Positions 52,775 to 63,152 are shown, numbered from the stretch's first letter. The stretch is 64,000 nucleotides of DNA from Pyronema omphalodes (GCA_024516155.1 JAJJXM010000037.1:62001-126000), one strand, 5' to 3'. Notes: a model not told the origin generated them from the sequence alone. Program-made: numbers and translations.

Positions 52775-52945
52775 TTAACGAAGGTGCCAAATGTTGGTTT
52801 CGTCGTTATATTGAATTCGAGTTGCTCCGTATTCGTTGCCGAGTTGTCGAGCAATTTTGATTTCGTCAAGGACGACGGGGTTTTCGAGGGAACGGAAGAT
52901 CGGTAATAGATTGATGAATTCGTAGAACCAGAGGTTGTGAAGCAT
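52775..52945 (-). CDS. Gypsy-B ORF0, small ORF before gag
   Basis: 56 codons (start MLHNLWFYEF, end TNIWHLR then TAA) between the 5' LTR and gag, ending 9 nt before the gag ATG. No known domain. Positional counterpart of Gypsy-C ORF0. Coordinates are within a few bases. Confidence 0.5.
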   Translation of the reverse strand: MLHNLWFYEFINLLPIFRSLENPVVLDEIKIARQLGNEYGATRIQYNDETNIWHLR

Positions 52946-52996
52946 GTAAAGCTTGTTGTAATCGAGAGTTGACGGTAGAGCCGGCAGGTCTTGATA

Positions 52997-53006
52997 ACAC
53001 AGTTAT
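52997..53006 (-). other. Gypsy-B primer site (self-priming type)
   Basis: Minus-strand ATAACTGTGT, 2 nt from the 5' LTR, perfectly complementary to ACACAGTTAT in the LTR (53286-53277). That site lies about 50 nt downstream of TATATAAG (53338-53331). Confidence 0.75.
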
Positions 53007-53008
53007 GT

Positions 53009-54147
53009 TGTAACGGCGAACAAGGGAGAGATAGCTGACGGAGAACCTGAGGGCTATTCTCAATTATTCACTCTTGAGTTCAATGGATATATCCTTATAA
53101 TAACTTCAACGTTAGAAACTCTTAAGCTGTGTCTAGCATCAACTTAAAGACTTTCTGTGTTTAGAAGTTAAGGAAAGAAACAAAGATTTCAAGGGACAAA
53201 GAGATCCAAAGACAGGGACGAGAACGAGGACGTAAACAAAGATTTCGACAAAGTATTTGAATTTGTAAATAAACAAATAACTGTGTAAGGAGAAAAGAAA
53301 AACAAAATAAACAAACAAAGAAACAATCCTCTTATATACAATTTTTCCTCCTTACACGCCGAGCCACTACTTGCAGAATTTTCCCGAAAAATAACTAAGT
53401 AAACAACGCGGTCGCGGTTGCGCGTTCTAGACGCGCTAACGCGTTCGTACCAAATTAGCGTGTTTGCGTGCACAGCCTCGTCGCGCGCTCGTTAGCGTAT
53501 CTCGCGTGCGCGATAGCGTAACTCGCGTGCGCGATAGCGTACTTCGCGTGCGCGCTAGCGTAACCATAAGCGTAGTCACGCGCGTGCTTCCGTAACCCTA
53601 ATCGTGCGCGTGCGTCCGTAACCCTAACCCTAGCTGTGCGCGTACGGTCACAAACCTAACCCTAGTTTGTGTGCGTGCGGGTGCAACCCTAACCCTAGTC
53701 ACGTGAATCCAGATCAGCTGCGATTGGAAAGATGGTGCAATACTGATAAGGTCACATGACTAGATCTTATCTTATCGATAAGATGATCGTGCCCTAGCCC
53801 TAGTCACGTGTGCGCACATTAGTAGACCAGTGCGCGTGCATACTGATCTACTATTGATTAGAACACGTGACCGATCTTATCTAATCGGATAAGATGATCG
53901 GTAGACCGTAGGTATGGAATTTCCGAAAAGGGATCCGAGCTGACCCCTAACCCTGGGGGTAAGTCACGTGACCTTTTTGACAATTTGGGAATTGAGCGTA
54001 ACCCTAACCCAGGCGAGTGACGAGTGATGATCGAAGACCGAAGGATAATAGAAATAAATAAACAAACGAGTGCTGGATAATGAAGCGAATGATAATAAGT
54101 GAATGAATGACGAGGAGGGGGAAGGTAATAATTCTCGAGCCGTGACA
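53009..54147 (-). repeat. Gypsy-B 5' LTR
   Basis: 1139 bp, the same length as the 3' LTR. TATATAAG at 53338-53331 (minus) is the likely core promoter. Same CCCTAA, GATA and CACGTG motifs as the 3' LTR. Confidence 0.95.
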
Positions 54148-54273
54148 GTCGTGGTGTGTTCTCGATTATCTTTTCATCTCGCCGGTATGGCCCTACGCTC
54201 GATATCATGTAGGCTGGTTCCGGATTGTCTGGTTCGGCGGAACTCTTCGTCCCCAGAAGTCCACCTTGTTTTT

Positions 54274-55356
54274 TTACTCCTGGGGATCCTCTTTTCCCGC
54301 TCTTTCTTCGACTTGTTCCTCGTCGATGTTGGCTTCTGCCGCCCGGTACGTTCGTCGTTCCCCCATTGGTTTCTTGTGGGGGCATTTGGCGGCATAGTGG
54401 CCCGTTTTCCCGCAGTCGAAACACTCGTTGTTTTTTCGTCGTTTCTCTTCCTCGGTCCTATCCCTAGGCCTGCCCCTCCGAGTGGCATCCAGTTCCATCG
54501 GCTCGGGTTCCGAGAAGGTCGATCCCTGGTGGCCGTTCCTCGGATGGAAATTCTGGTACTGAGGTTCGAATCGGTTTCGCAGGGTCCGGAAATTGAACAG
54601 CCGGTTGTCCAATGCAATTGCTTTGTTTGCGAAATCGATTATCTTCGTCGGACGGGTCTCGAGGATGGCGAGTTGCCTTTGTACGTCCACATGAAGTCCA
54701 TCGCTGAACTGATCAATGTAGATTTCGTCGTTGTAACGCAGGTCCGCGATAATTCTCTGGAACTCGGCCCAATACGCTGCGGCGGACCGATTTCCCTGAC
54801 GGACATTTTTGAATTTCCTCCTCGCCACTTCCCTTGAATCCGCCTCTCCAAACGCTCTCGAGACGGCAGTCTTGAATGCCTCCCAGGTGGTGTATGTGCT
54901 CCTCCCCCTCTCGATGGAGGGTTCAATCCATGACCACGCATTTCCCCGGCACGGCGAACTGGCGTAATTCACTTTTTTAATATCACTGTCGAACCTGTTC
55001 GGTTCACAGTTGAACTTCAGCTCGCACTGAGTCAGGAAAGCCCGAAGCTTCGTCCTCTCGCCGTGATAGAGTTCGGGATCCTCGACCTTGGGATTACTGG
55101 TCGGAGAGGGTCGATAGGTGAGTTGTTGGAACAGTTGTTGAAGCTGCTCCTGGGTCATCACGACCGAAGGTGGCGTCATACCGCTCGTTCCCTGTTGAGA
55201 GGCCATTATGGATGCTATGTCCTCGGGAATCTGTGCTGGTCCCGGTGAATCCGGAGTCTGTGGGCGGGATCGGTGTTCGGGGGTTACTGGGCTCGCTGGA
55301 CCGGTGGCTTCCCTTTCGATAACCTCGCTCAGCTCCTGCAATCGGAACGGATCCAC
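54274..55356 (-). CDS. gag: Gypsy-A gag
   Basis: The frame opens at a GTG. The first ATG is 55206 (MASQQG), which I take as the start because Gypsy-D has an ATG at the same place. Capsid (EDPELYHGERTKLRAFLTQ...AAAYWAEFQRI) and CCHC knuckle (CFDCGKTGHYAAKC). Ends TAA 54276-54274. The overlapping -1 frame (through about 54153) continues into pol and is cut by Gypsy-B. Confidence 0.88.
   Translation of the reverse strand: MDPFRLQELSEVIEREATGPASPVTPEHRSRPQTPDSPGPAQIPEDIASIMASQQGTSGMTPPSVVMTQEQLQQLFQQLTYRPSPTSNPKVEDPELYHGERTKLRAFLTQCELKFNCEPNRFDSDIKKVNYASSPCRGNAWSWIEPSIERGRSTYTTWEAFKTAVSRAFGEADSREVARRKFKNVRQGNRSAAAYWAEFQRIIADLRYNDEIYIDQFSDGLHVDVQRQLAILETRPTKIIDFANKAIALDNRLFNFRTLRNRFEPQYQNFHPRNGHQGSTFSEPEPMELDATRRGRPRDRTEEEKRRKNNECFDCGKTGHYAAKCPHKKPMGERRTYRAAEANIDEEQVEERAGKEDPQE
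54292..54298 (-). promoter_or_regulatory. -1 frameshift heptamer of Gypsy-A
   Basis: GGGAAAA in the G-GGA-AAA register, a few codons before the gag stop, as in the other three elements. Confidence 0.8.
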
Positions 55357-55438
55357 GGTATTGGTTGTTTCTTATTTTTTCTTAGTTGTGGTTGAAGCCC
55401 TTCGTGCTTCCTTAGTTGTATCGGGTGTCGTTCGGAGG

Positions 55439-55447
55439 ACGCAATCA
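55439..55447 (-). other. Gypsy-A primer site (self-priming type)
   Basis: Minus-strand TGATTGCGT, 2 nt from the 5' LTR, complementary to ACGCAATCA in the LTR (55747-55739), 35 nt downstream of TATATAAG (55782-55775). Confidence 0.72.
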
Positions 55448-55449
55448 GA

Positions 55450-56195
55450 TGTCAAAATCCGGCTACACACGGCCGACAGGCGATACAACCGTCGGATTGC
55501 TATGCAATCGGGTTCGGCTCTGGACTTCTAGGTGAGTTAGTCACGGGCTCAGGCAGTACTTACCTTGTACACAGGATGTCCCTGCGGCGTTGCCTCTGAT
55601 AGAATCGTCGGATGGGGATCTGGGTGGGAGGATAGGTGGGTATTCGGGATGGGTAAGTATGTTGGGATGGGCTGGGTTGCGGTCACGGTTTAGATGATAG
55701 AACTGCAGTGTGTAGATAGGATTGTGTAAATAGATAATTGATTGCGTACTAGACTAATGAAATACAAATGTCCCCTTATATACCTTTGTCCCTGTGCTCA
55801 TGTGATTTCCCAACTTATCTGACCCGCAGATATTCCATCCATCATGAGACACCCTTCGCTCCACCGTGACTCCCAAAACCTAACTAAAACACAATACAAA
55901 CATAAACCAAAACATAATACAAAACATAAGCAAAACATAATACAAAACATAAGCAAAACACAATACAAAACATAAGCAAAACATATTCCAAACCTCGAGG
56001 AAACCCTCCTCGTTCCACCCCGCACTTACCCCCTTGTCCCTCGCTTAACCCTAACTCCTCTCGCCTAGCCCTAGCTCCACCTCTTCGCTTAAACCCTAAC
56101 TGTGACGTACGCCATCCCCAGCGTCACACCCACGAACCACAGCCCAGCTGTGGTTACAATCCCTCCCAGAAGCATATCCCTAGCGGTTCGTGACA
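55450..56195 (-). repeat. Gypsy-A 5' LTR
   Basis: 746 bp. Carries one more unit of the A/C-rich array than the 3' LTR and is otherwise nearly identical. The minus-strand start encodes a copy of the ORF3 membrane segment without the rest of the ORF. Confidence 0.94.
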
Positions 56196-57720
56196 CCCAG
56201 TCATGGATGTGAGCTTCATGGATGCGGCGTCGCAGCCATGACAGGGAGATTGTCGAGTTCGGTAGGGGGTTTCTTTCAGTTGCCAATTTTGCCAGGCGAT
56301 CTGCTTCATCGTTGCCTGCAATGTCGGTATGGCCTGGTACCCAGTGAAGGTGCACTGTGGAGTTGGTTCGCGTGAGGAGGGTTTGACAGGTGTGGTGGAT
56401 GATGCCGGCAGTTTCCCGTCCTGGGCCTGGCGAGAGGTGCGAGGAGCGGATGATGGCTGCCTGGTTGTCGGTGAAGATGTGTATCTGGCGGTTGTGGAGG
56501 TGGAGGCGTCGAAGGTGTGTGGTGCAGGAGAGTAGGCTTTCTGAGATGGCTTGTAGTTCCGCGTCAAAGACTTCGTTTGTGTCGGACATGGGGATAAGGG
56601 CCTGTATTTGTTTGTCGAGGCCGTAGGGAATGAAAAAGCTAGCTCCGGTTCTGTCATTGAGTTGGGAGCCATCCGTGTATACCACGATTGCGTTGGGTGT
56701 TGTTCTGAGGGAGTGTAGGAGTGCAAGGTGTTCAGTAGCTGCGTCCTCCTTCTCGCTCGTGGAGATGGTTGTTGTCAGAGGGGGTAGTTTCCATATTGAG
56801 GGGTCCGGTTGGGCCGTGTTCTCAACCGTGCTGGTGGGGGATAACCATGGTCTCATCAGAGTGAGGATGCTTGTGAGACGGGACTGGGGGCGTGTGTGAC
56901 CGTGCCAGTCACAGTCATACTCTGTGGGGGACATGATGGCGTTCTCAAAGTGGCCTGGGGTGGGGTAGGAAGAGGGGCAGCGGGAAATAACGGGGTGGGT
57001 AGGGGGCAGGGAGAGGAGTCTGAGGGCATATTTTCGTTTCTTGTGGGTGAGTCTGATCTTAACGGGTGGGAGGGCCGCCTCGTTGTGCAGGGCCATGATT
57101 GGAGTGGATGTGAAGGCGTTAAGGATCTTTCGTAGGGCGGTGTTCTGTTGTCGTTGTAGTTTGGATTCCAGCGTTTTCTGGTTTGACCACCATATCTCTG
57201 AACCGAAGTCGGATCTGGATTGGACACATGCACGGTAAAGTGTTCTTGTAGCGGAGGGGGACAGACCAGTTTCATATCGCACAAGGCTTCTTAGGGCGTT
57301 AAAGGACCTGGATGCGGCTGTCAGTCTAGTATTTACATGGTGAACAAAGGTAAGTTTTCTATCAAAGTGGATACCAATCCACCGGACCACATCTTTCTTT
57401 CCGCCTTTTGTGCCTGGTTGGACTATCGTGCCGTTGGGAAGTCTGACACATGTTTGAGGGGTGGTGTTGTCTTTTTGCGATCTGTGGAAGTGGAGGAGTT
57501 CTGACTTGGAGTCGTCGAATGCCACAGCGTTGTTGTTGGCCCATTCGAAAGCTGTTTCTGCGGCCTTCTCAAGGGCCCTTGAGTTAGATTCTCTGGATGT
57601 ACCCTGTGTGACTAGAGCAACGTCGTCGATGTAGCTGGGTGTCCAGATGCCGGGGTGGGTTGATGATAGATTGTCGAAGAGCGGTCGCAGGTATAGGAGG
57701 AACAGGATTGGGGAGGCGGG
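56196..57720 (-). pseudogene. LINE-2 ORF2, RT end and RNase H part
   Basis: Begins at SPILFLLY, the second half of the RT GxPQGSPxSPILF motif split by the solo LTR. Contains the catalytic YIDD (SYIDDVALV) and RNase H (VVYTDGSQL, VFDAELQAI, IFTDNQAAI, VPGHTDIAGNDEAD). The frame ends artificially in Gypsy-A LTR sequence; the true continuation is 33557 downwards. Confidence 0.9.
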
Positions 57721-59078
57721 TGTGAACCTGGGTATTGAGGCTTTCAATACAGAGGCTTTTCCGATCAGTTGGTGCTTCGTTCGAAAGTTATTCAACTAAT
57801 AGATATTTCTCAAGAAGCCAGGAAGTTAACTAATCGATCACAGGCCGAATAAACTTAAGGGTCTCTCTCGAGGTAACTGGTGTAGATAGGTGTTGTCGTA
57901 ACAAGAGATCAGGTTGCTGATGCTGGAGGAGACGGTGGGAAGACTTAGGGTCTTTTATAGACTTTCGTCTACAAGCTCGCCCAGACTTCCCAAGGGAACC
58001 AACTTCCAAACTAAGCTTAGGAGATAAGACGTGAGTCAATTCTGTGACAAATCTGCCGATGGCTCGCATCATGCTGGTGGCGCAATTATATTAATTGCTC
58101 ACTTGCATGATGACCTCGTGTCAGATTAATCCATGACATTCCTTGCCGTGCTACCACACCTTCCAATCAGGTATTGGGGTTAAGCGCCTAGTGGAGGGTT
58201 ACTCCACTTGAGCGCATAATGCAATGACTCCTCTGATAATGACATGTGAGTCATATATCTTATGAGTCGTCTTGATCATAGATCTCCCTAGAGAATCTCG
58301 ATTGCGAGTGAAGGAATCTGACATCATAAGGCAGACTATGCCTTACCGGAGCGCACTGCCCCGTCACATTCCTGTGTGATGTCATACAGCCCCACCTGCG
58401 CGCACTTGCGCGCAGCCACACCCTGGTGTGTACGCAAACGCCATTTTATCTTGCAGTTGGTAGTCATTGGCCTAAGGTCGCGTCATATCAGTTCCATCCA
58501 ACAGTTTCCCTGAGTGGTGTTCCTTGCTGCAGGACGTCGTCTCATGCCAATGCAATCTTGACCCTTGTCCTGAGCTCCACTCCGGTTGGCTGACTAGACT
58601 CTGCCTTGTTCCTTGGCCGACTATCCGCCCAACTCAGACCTCGGATGATCCTATTCGTCTGCCTTGCATTGTCCTGAGAATTCCCTTCTCTTGCAAGCCC
58701 TCTTGGTAGCCGTGCTTGGTGGAACACGACCTCAAGTATAAGGAGGTGTCCTTTCGCCGTCGTCGTCTGTCTCCATCAGCGTCGTCTGTAGTTTTCTCAT
58801 GGGTAAGTCGACACCCATGAGGTAAGTTGTTCCTCGTTCCCATCCATCTGTGATCCTCCCAAACTGACAGTGAATAACAGGTAGCGACGCCTCGGGCCGG
58901 GATCCTCGTGAGGTCCTTTCGGAAAGTCACGAATCACGTGACGTGGCTAGCTGGAGCTCCTCAGGGGGTTCCGGCCCGGGATACTAACCTTATTATTCAT
59001 TCTCCTGTCGAGTTTGCCATGTTCTCTAAATGTTATACATGTTACCTATTCTATACTCACACAATATAGGGTGTGACA
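57721..59078. mobile_element. Solo LTR of an unidentified retrotransposon
   Basis: 1358 bp with TG...CA ends (TGTGAACC...GTGTGACA) and the 5-bp TSD GCGGG (57716-57720, 59079-59083). No coding capacity. Inserted in LINE-2 ORF2 at the RT motif GSPA/SPIL, which is restored exactly on removal. It has no second copy in the window. A short non-autonomous LTR element is an alternative. Confidence 0.75.
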
Positions 59079-61051
59079 GCGGGTGATCCCTGGGGGATAC
59101 CGGTTCGGGTGGCTCGTTGTTCGTCGGTGTGTCCGTCGAAGGACAGGGCTGTGGTTCTGTCCTGCAGGAAGGATGCGCACCAAGATACTGTAGGCAGTGG
59201 GCATCCCAGAGATGTCATTGTAGCGAGGAGGCGTGTGGCGGATACATTGTCGAATGCACCTCTGACATCGAGGAATAGGGCGGACGTTATGAGTTTGTTT
59301 TTGTGGCCAACCTCAACATCGTGTGTCAGGGCCATGGCTGCATCAATGGCTGATCGCTTGGGTCGTCCTCCAATTTGATCTCGGTGGAGGATGTGGTGTG
59401 TTTCTGCTAGTTGTCCTAGACGTGTCGCCATTAGCTTTTCTAAAATCTTTCCCATGCAGTTTAGCAGCGCGATCGGGCGATAGGCCTTCACAGAGCTGTA
59501 GTCAGGTTTGTTTGGCTTTGGTATCACCACTGTAGTAGCCTGTCTCCAGCAGCGTGGTTGATATCCAACTCTGCCTAGGGTTGCGTATAGGCGGTGAAAA
59601 TCTTCCGGGATGGTAGTGTAGGCTTGTCGAAGGCACAGGAATGGAATGCCATCTGGGCCAGGGGCCTTCTTCGGTGCTGAGGTGAAGATGGCCGATTTGA
59701 CTTCGGCTTCCGAGAACGTGTTCCATTCGATTGGGGGTCGGTTGTTCTGATGGGGTTGAGGGGGGGCGTCTGGTGGGGGGGGAAAGAGGGCCTGAAAGGC
59801 TTGAACTTTGCCGGCAAAGTCTGTTCGGAGGGCGTTGGGTTGTGTAGTTGTGTCTGTGATTGGCGAGGTGAGCTGGGCGCGGCGAGGGTTAGTGTAGCGG
59901 AAGGCAGCCCATATGTCAGCTCCTTTTGCTTGAGACAGGTACTCCTTCCATAGGCTGTCTTTTGCATGTCGGACTGCCCGGAAGTGGTGGTTACGTTTGC
60001 TTTTGAACTGGGCGTGGTCATCTGGGTGCCTTGTGCGCTTCCAGACCCTTTGAGCCTGGTTCATTTCTTTCCTGGTGGTTGCTAGATCGTCGGTCCACCA
60101 GCGTTTGGATCTGGGGGAATGTTCGATGGCTGGAGTAGATTGCTCGGCTGCTGTGGCTATTGTTTGTTGAAGGGAGGCGGCCCATTCATCCAGGTTGATG
60201 GTAGTAGGATTACTTTGCAAGTGTGACCACCGGGGTCGGAGGGAAGATGCGAGTCGCATGAGGATGGCAGCAAATTCATCCCAGTTGGTCTTTTTCCAGT
60301 TCAGTCGTGGTTTGGGGTTGGAAAGTTCAACATCTGGGTGTTGCGACTGTATTTGGAACCGGATGACCTCATGATCTGAACCTGTTGCCGCTTCCTCATC
60401 GACTGCCCAGTTCCGTACTTCGTTCGCCATTGAGGGTGTAGAGAGTGTCAGGTCCAGGACGGAGGATCCGTGGCCATTGCGGTAGTGGTATGTTGGTGTG
60501 TCTGGAGTGTTAGCTAGGTGCCAGCCTGCTTCTTCAATCAGGTAAACCAGCTCGTCCGCGCGTGTCATCCTTGTGAGATGAGAGTTCCGCAGTGCATGAT
60601 GGGCATTCATGTCACCTGTCAGGACGCAGCGGTGGGGCAGGGTGAGTGGGGTAAATGAGCGTGGGAGTGTGTATTGTTTGGAATCTTGTTCCCATTCGTT
60701 GTAAATGTTAAGTAGGTAAAAAGTGGGAATGAGGGGGGTGTGTACTTCAAGGATCTGGAGATCCGGGTCCGCACAGATGTCAGGGCGTGGAGTAACATGT
60801 AAGTGAGGGTTTAGTTTCGAAATGTACGCCATCGTTCTGACAACTGTGCGGTTGTTTGCTGGGGGTATAAGGAGAAGGAAATCTGGGTGTGTTGTGGCAT
60901 ATGTGGGGTTTTTGATATCAGCTTCCTGTATCAGAATGATGTCTGCGGTCTTGCCAGCAGAGTTCAAAAGGGAGTTAAGGGCTATGGTGCTTCTATTAAT
61001 GTTGTGGGATATTATTCGTAGGGTTGCCGCGGAAGAGTTGTGATTACTCAT
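59079..61051 (-). pseudogene. LINE-2 ORF2, endonuclease and RT start
   Basis: Starts at ATG 61051, overlapping the ORF1 end. AP-like endonuclease (ISHNINRS, QEADI, TGDMNAHH, GSDHEVIR) in residues about 1-230. RT from about 450 (KKAPGPDGIP, IPKPNKPDYSSVKAYRPIAL, DVRGAFDNV, GIPQGSPA) up to the solo LTR insertion. Confidence 0.92.
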
Positions 61052-62832
61052 CGGTGGTCATATTGGTGTCAGAGGGTAGGTCAGAGGGCTTGTGGGCGGT
61101 TTTTGTTCTTTGCCAGACAGTTCTTATGACTTCCAGGCGGGAGGGGCATTTGGGGTGGAATGCAGGGTGAGCTGTGTCGTCTTGGTTTGAATCAGTGCAG
61201 TTTCTGCATTTGACATTGACATGGGGGCATAGCCGTCCAGTCTTGGTCGGACATTCAGCACATTGATGTAGGTCGGTGGAATGTGGCCCGGCACAAAGGG
61301 CACAGGTGGGGTGGGAAATGGAGGGGCAGACGGCATGGTGGTGTCCAAAGGCAAGGCAGCGACGGCATTGGTCGGTGGGGCGGGCTGAGTGATACTCAGT
61401 GACCTTCCTCTGCTCGTAGCGTACAATAACCTTGGTTCTCTTCAGCCTTTGTGCATCCTCATTGGTCTTAAGGGCGATCATAACGCTAGATGCAGCCTTG
61501 CCAATGCGCTTGTCAGGGTGGGTTATGTATCGGGGGGGTTGGGCGAGCTGGATGTCATGGTCGCGCTCAATCTCAGATTGGAGAGCTTGCATACCATCAG
61601 GGGTGTCGGGGTAGGAGTCAAGTGGGATGCTGTGTACCGTAAGTTTGAACCACTTTTCGGCAACTCGGGGTGCAAGCAGGGTGTAGTGGATTGACTGGGC
61701 AGCCTCCTGAAGGGTGTTGAGGTGGGCAGTAACTTCTTCAGTGGTAGTTTTGGGGGAGAACGTGAGGGTGAGGTTTCCAAGTTGGTTGCGGCGCACCGTA
61801 ACAACAGACATGTGGTCAGGGGCGTCTGCCTCCCGGAGTGCACGGTTTGTAGCAGCACCGAGGTGGGCATTGACATCATGTGTGAGTTTCTCTGGGTCTG
61901 GGCAGGGGATGGAAACAGTAACAGGGCGAGGGACAGCAGGTTTCGGTGATGGCTTTTTGGGTTGGGATGGGGTCTTGGACTTCTGAGTGGCGACAGTCTG
62001 GGTAACAGAGCTGAAGAGCTTTCTGGGGATATCAGGTTCAGTCCAGGCAGCAGTTGCTTGGGGGACAGGGAAGGGGATGGCGGGGGGGGGCGGCGATATT
62101 GTGTTTGGCTAGCGCTTCTTCAGCAGCAAAACAGCGGGTCTTCCAGTAGGTGACCAGATCGTCGGTTTGGGCAGTGGGCAGGGGTTCAGTGTCAGGGGCA
62201 CGGTCGGTGGATTCAGGAATTTCGTGGGAGGGCAGCAGTTTGCGCAGCATTTCTTCAATCTTGCGTAATGTTGCTCTGTCGCGATCCATGATGCTGAATG
62301 CTTTATTGAGGCGTTGAGTGGTACGATGGTCGTTGAGGCGTGCGGCGTCGGCATGTGCGGTTACTGTGGCCATGACTCGGTCGATTGCTGTCAGGTCTGC
62401 GATGCTGGTGTGTCCGGGGGTTGCTGTTTCATTGCCCAAGGTGCGCAGGGAAGCCTGGATACCATGTTCATAGACGAGAGGAGTTTCAGTGGAAGTGGTG
62501 GTAGACGGTGCGGAGCGTTTTGCCGGGAGGGTTGGAAAGTCTTGGATATTGCGGACGTGGATTGTATGTCCAGTTCTGGGCGCAGTGGGGGCAGGCGGTT
62601 GGTTTTGAGGAGTGGGTTGCGGCGGGGTAGAGGGACGGCGAGCTGGGGTTGGTGTAGGCGACGCGGTTTCTTCGTCGCTGACGTCAGTGTCAGTGTGGAG
62701 GTTCATGTCATCAATTGTTGTCGGCTGGGAGTGCGGCTCTGCGCTAGCGTGTTGGCTCGCGCTAAGGCTCGGCGTGCTGATTTTGTTGGGGGGAATGGGT
62801 TTTTTGCGGGGGGCAGCAGAGCGTGGGGCCAT
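61044..62832 (-). pseudogene. LINE-2 ORF1, split by one frameshift
   Basis: ATG 62832 opens a Pro/Thr-rich N-terminus with a coiled-coil-like helix. The frame is lost in a run of about 9-10 C (plus-strand G run near 62090) and continues in another frame through VTVPCPDPEKL to 61044. The second part has Cys/His knuckles (CRRCLAFGHHHAVC, CALCAGPHSTDLHQC, CRNC). The homopolymer position suggests either a late mutation or a sequence error. Confidence 0.85.
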
Positions 62833-63152
62833 GTCGCCGCGAAGGAGTTGGGAGGGGAGATTGAGGGAGCGATAGAGTTAAAGGGGAGAGAAGCGAAGAC
62901 GAGTTCGAGCGAGTGGTTGTTGTTTTGTGGTTGTGGTGGAGTCGCGTTGTGCCTGTGCCGAGGGGCGTCTTCAGGGGCCGTGATTCTCTTTCACCTCGCT
63001 TGCGCGACGAAAAAGAGCGTGCCGGGTCTGGAGAGGCTTCGGGTAGGTAAATCGAGTGAGCTATTCAAGAATCCGCTCGAAAATCTGATGATTTCCGGGT
63101 GGTTGTTGAGATAGCTGGGGGGGGGGGGTCGAACTCGGGGTGTGGTGTGATT
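62833..63152 (-). other. LINE-2 5' untranslated region
   Basis: 320 bp from the TSD to ORF1, ending at the right in a G-run (about 63116-63128). No motif recognised. Confidence 0.7.

Larger units (their letters stand above)
46753..54147 (-). mobile_element. Gypsy-B, complete chromodomain retrotransposon
   Basis: 7.4 kb with two 1139-bp LTRs (46753-47891 and 53009-54147), TSD GTCGT (46748-46752, 54148-54152). About a dozen differences are seen between the LTRs. gag and pol have no internal stops or frameshifts, so this is the best-preserved LTR element here. Inserted between gag and protease of Gypsy-A. Confidence 0.96.
33563..56195 (-). mobile_element. Gypsy-A, chromodomain retrotransposon with nested elements
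   Basis: LTRs at 55450-56195 (5') and 33563-34285 (3'), TSD CCCAG (33558-33562, 56196-56200). About 7.6 kb of its own sequence remains, after subtracting Gypsy-D and Gypsy-B with their 5-bp TSDs. Order on the minus strand: LTR, gag, [Gypsy-B], protease-RT, [Gypsy-D], RNase H-integrase-chromodomain, ORF3, LTR. The integrase end has several frameshifts, so it is the most decayed of the four. Confidence 0.95.
26111..63152 (-). mobile_element. LINE-2, non-LTR retrotransposon split by nested insertions
   Basis: Minus-strand element with a 13-bp TSD CACTAAGTCCAAC (26098-26110 and 63153-63165) and an (AAAT)n 3' tail at its left end. LINE-2 DNA occupies 59079-63152, 56196-57720, 33228-33562 and 26111-26822, about 6.6 kb in all. 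The rest is later retrotransposons, each with its own TSD. A second 3' end of this family lies at 1-208. Confidence 0.93.

Noticed and set aside
53858..54424. 188-codon minus-strand frame across the Gypsy-B boundary
   Set aside because: It is the -1 pol frame of Gypsy-A running into Gypsy-B LTR sequence, not a separate gene.
56089..57795. Apparent fusion of LINE RNase H with a C-terminal membrane segment
   Set aside because: The last about 35 codons are Gypsy-A LTR read by chance after the insertion. The true LINE-2 ORF2 continues at 33557 downwards.
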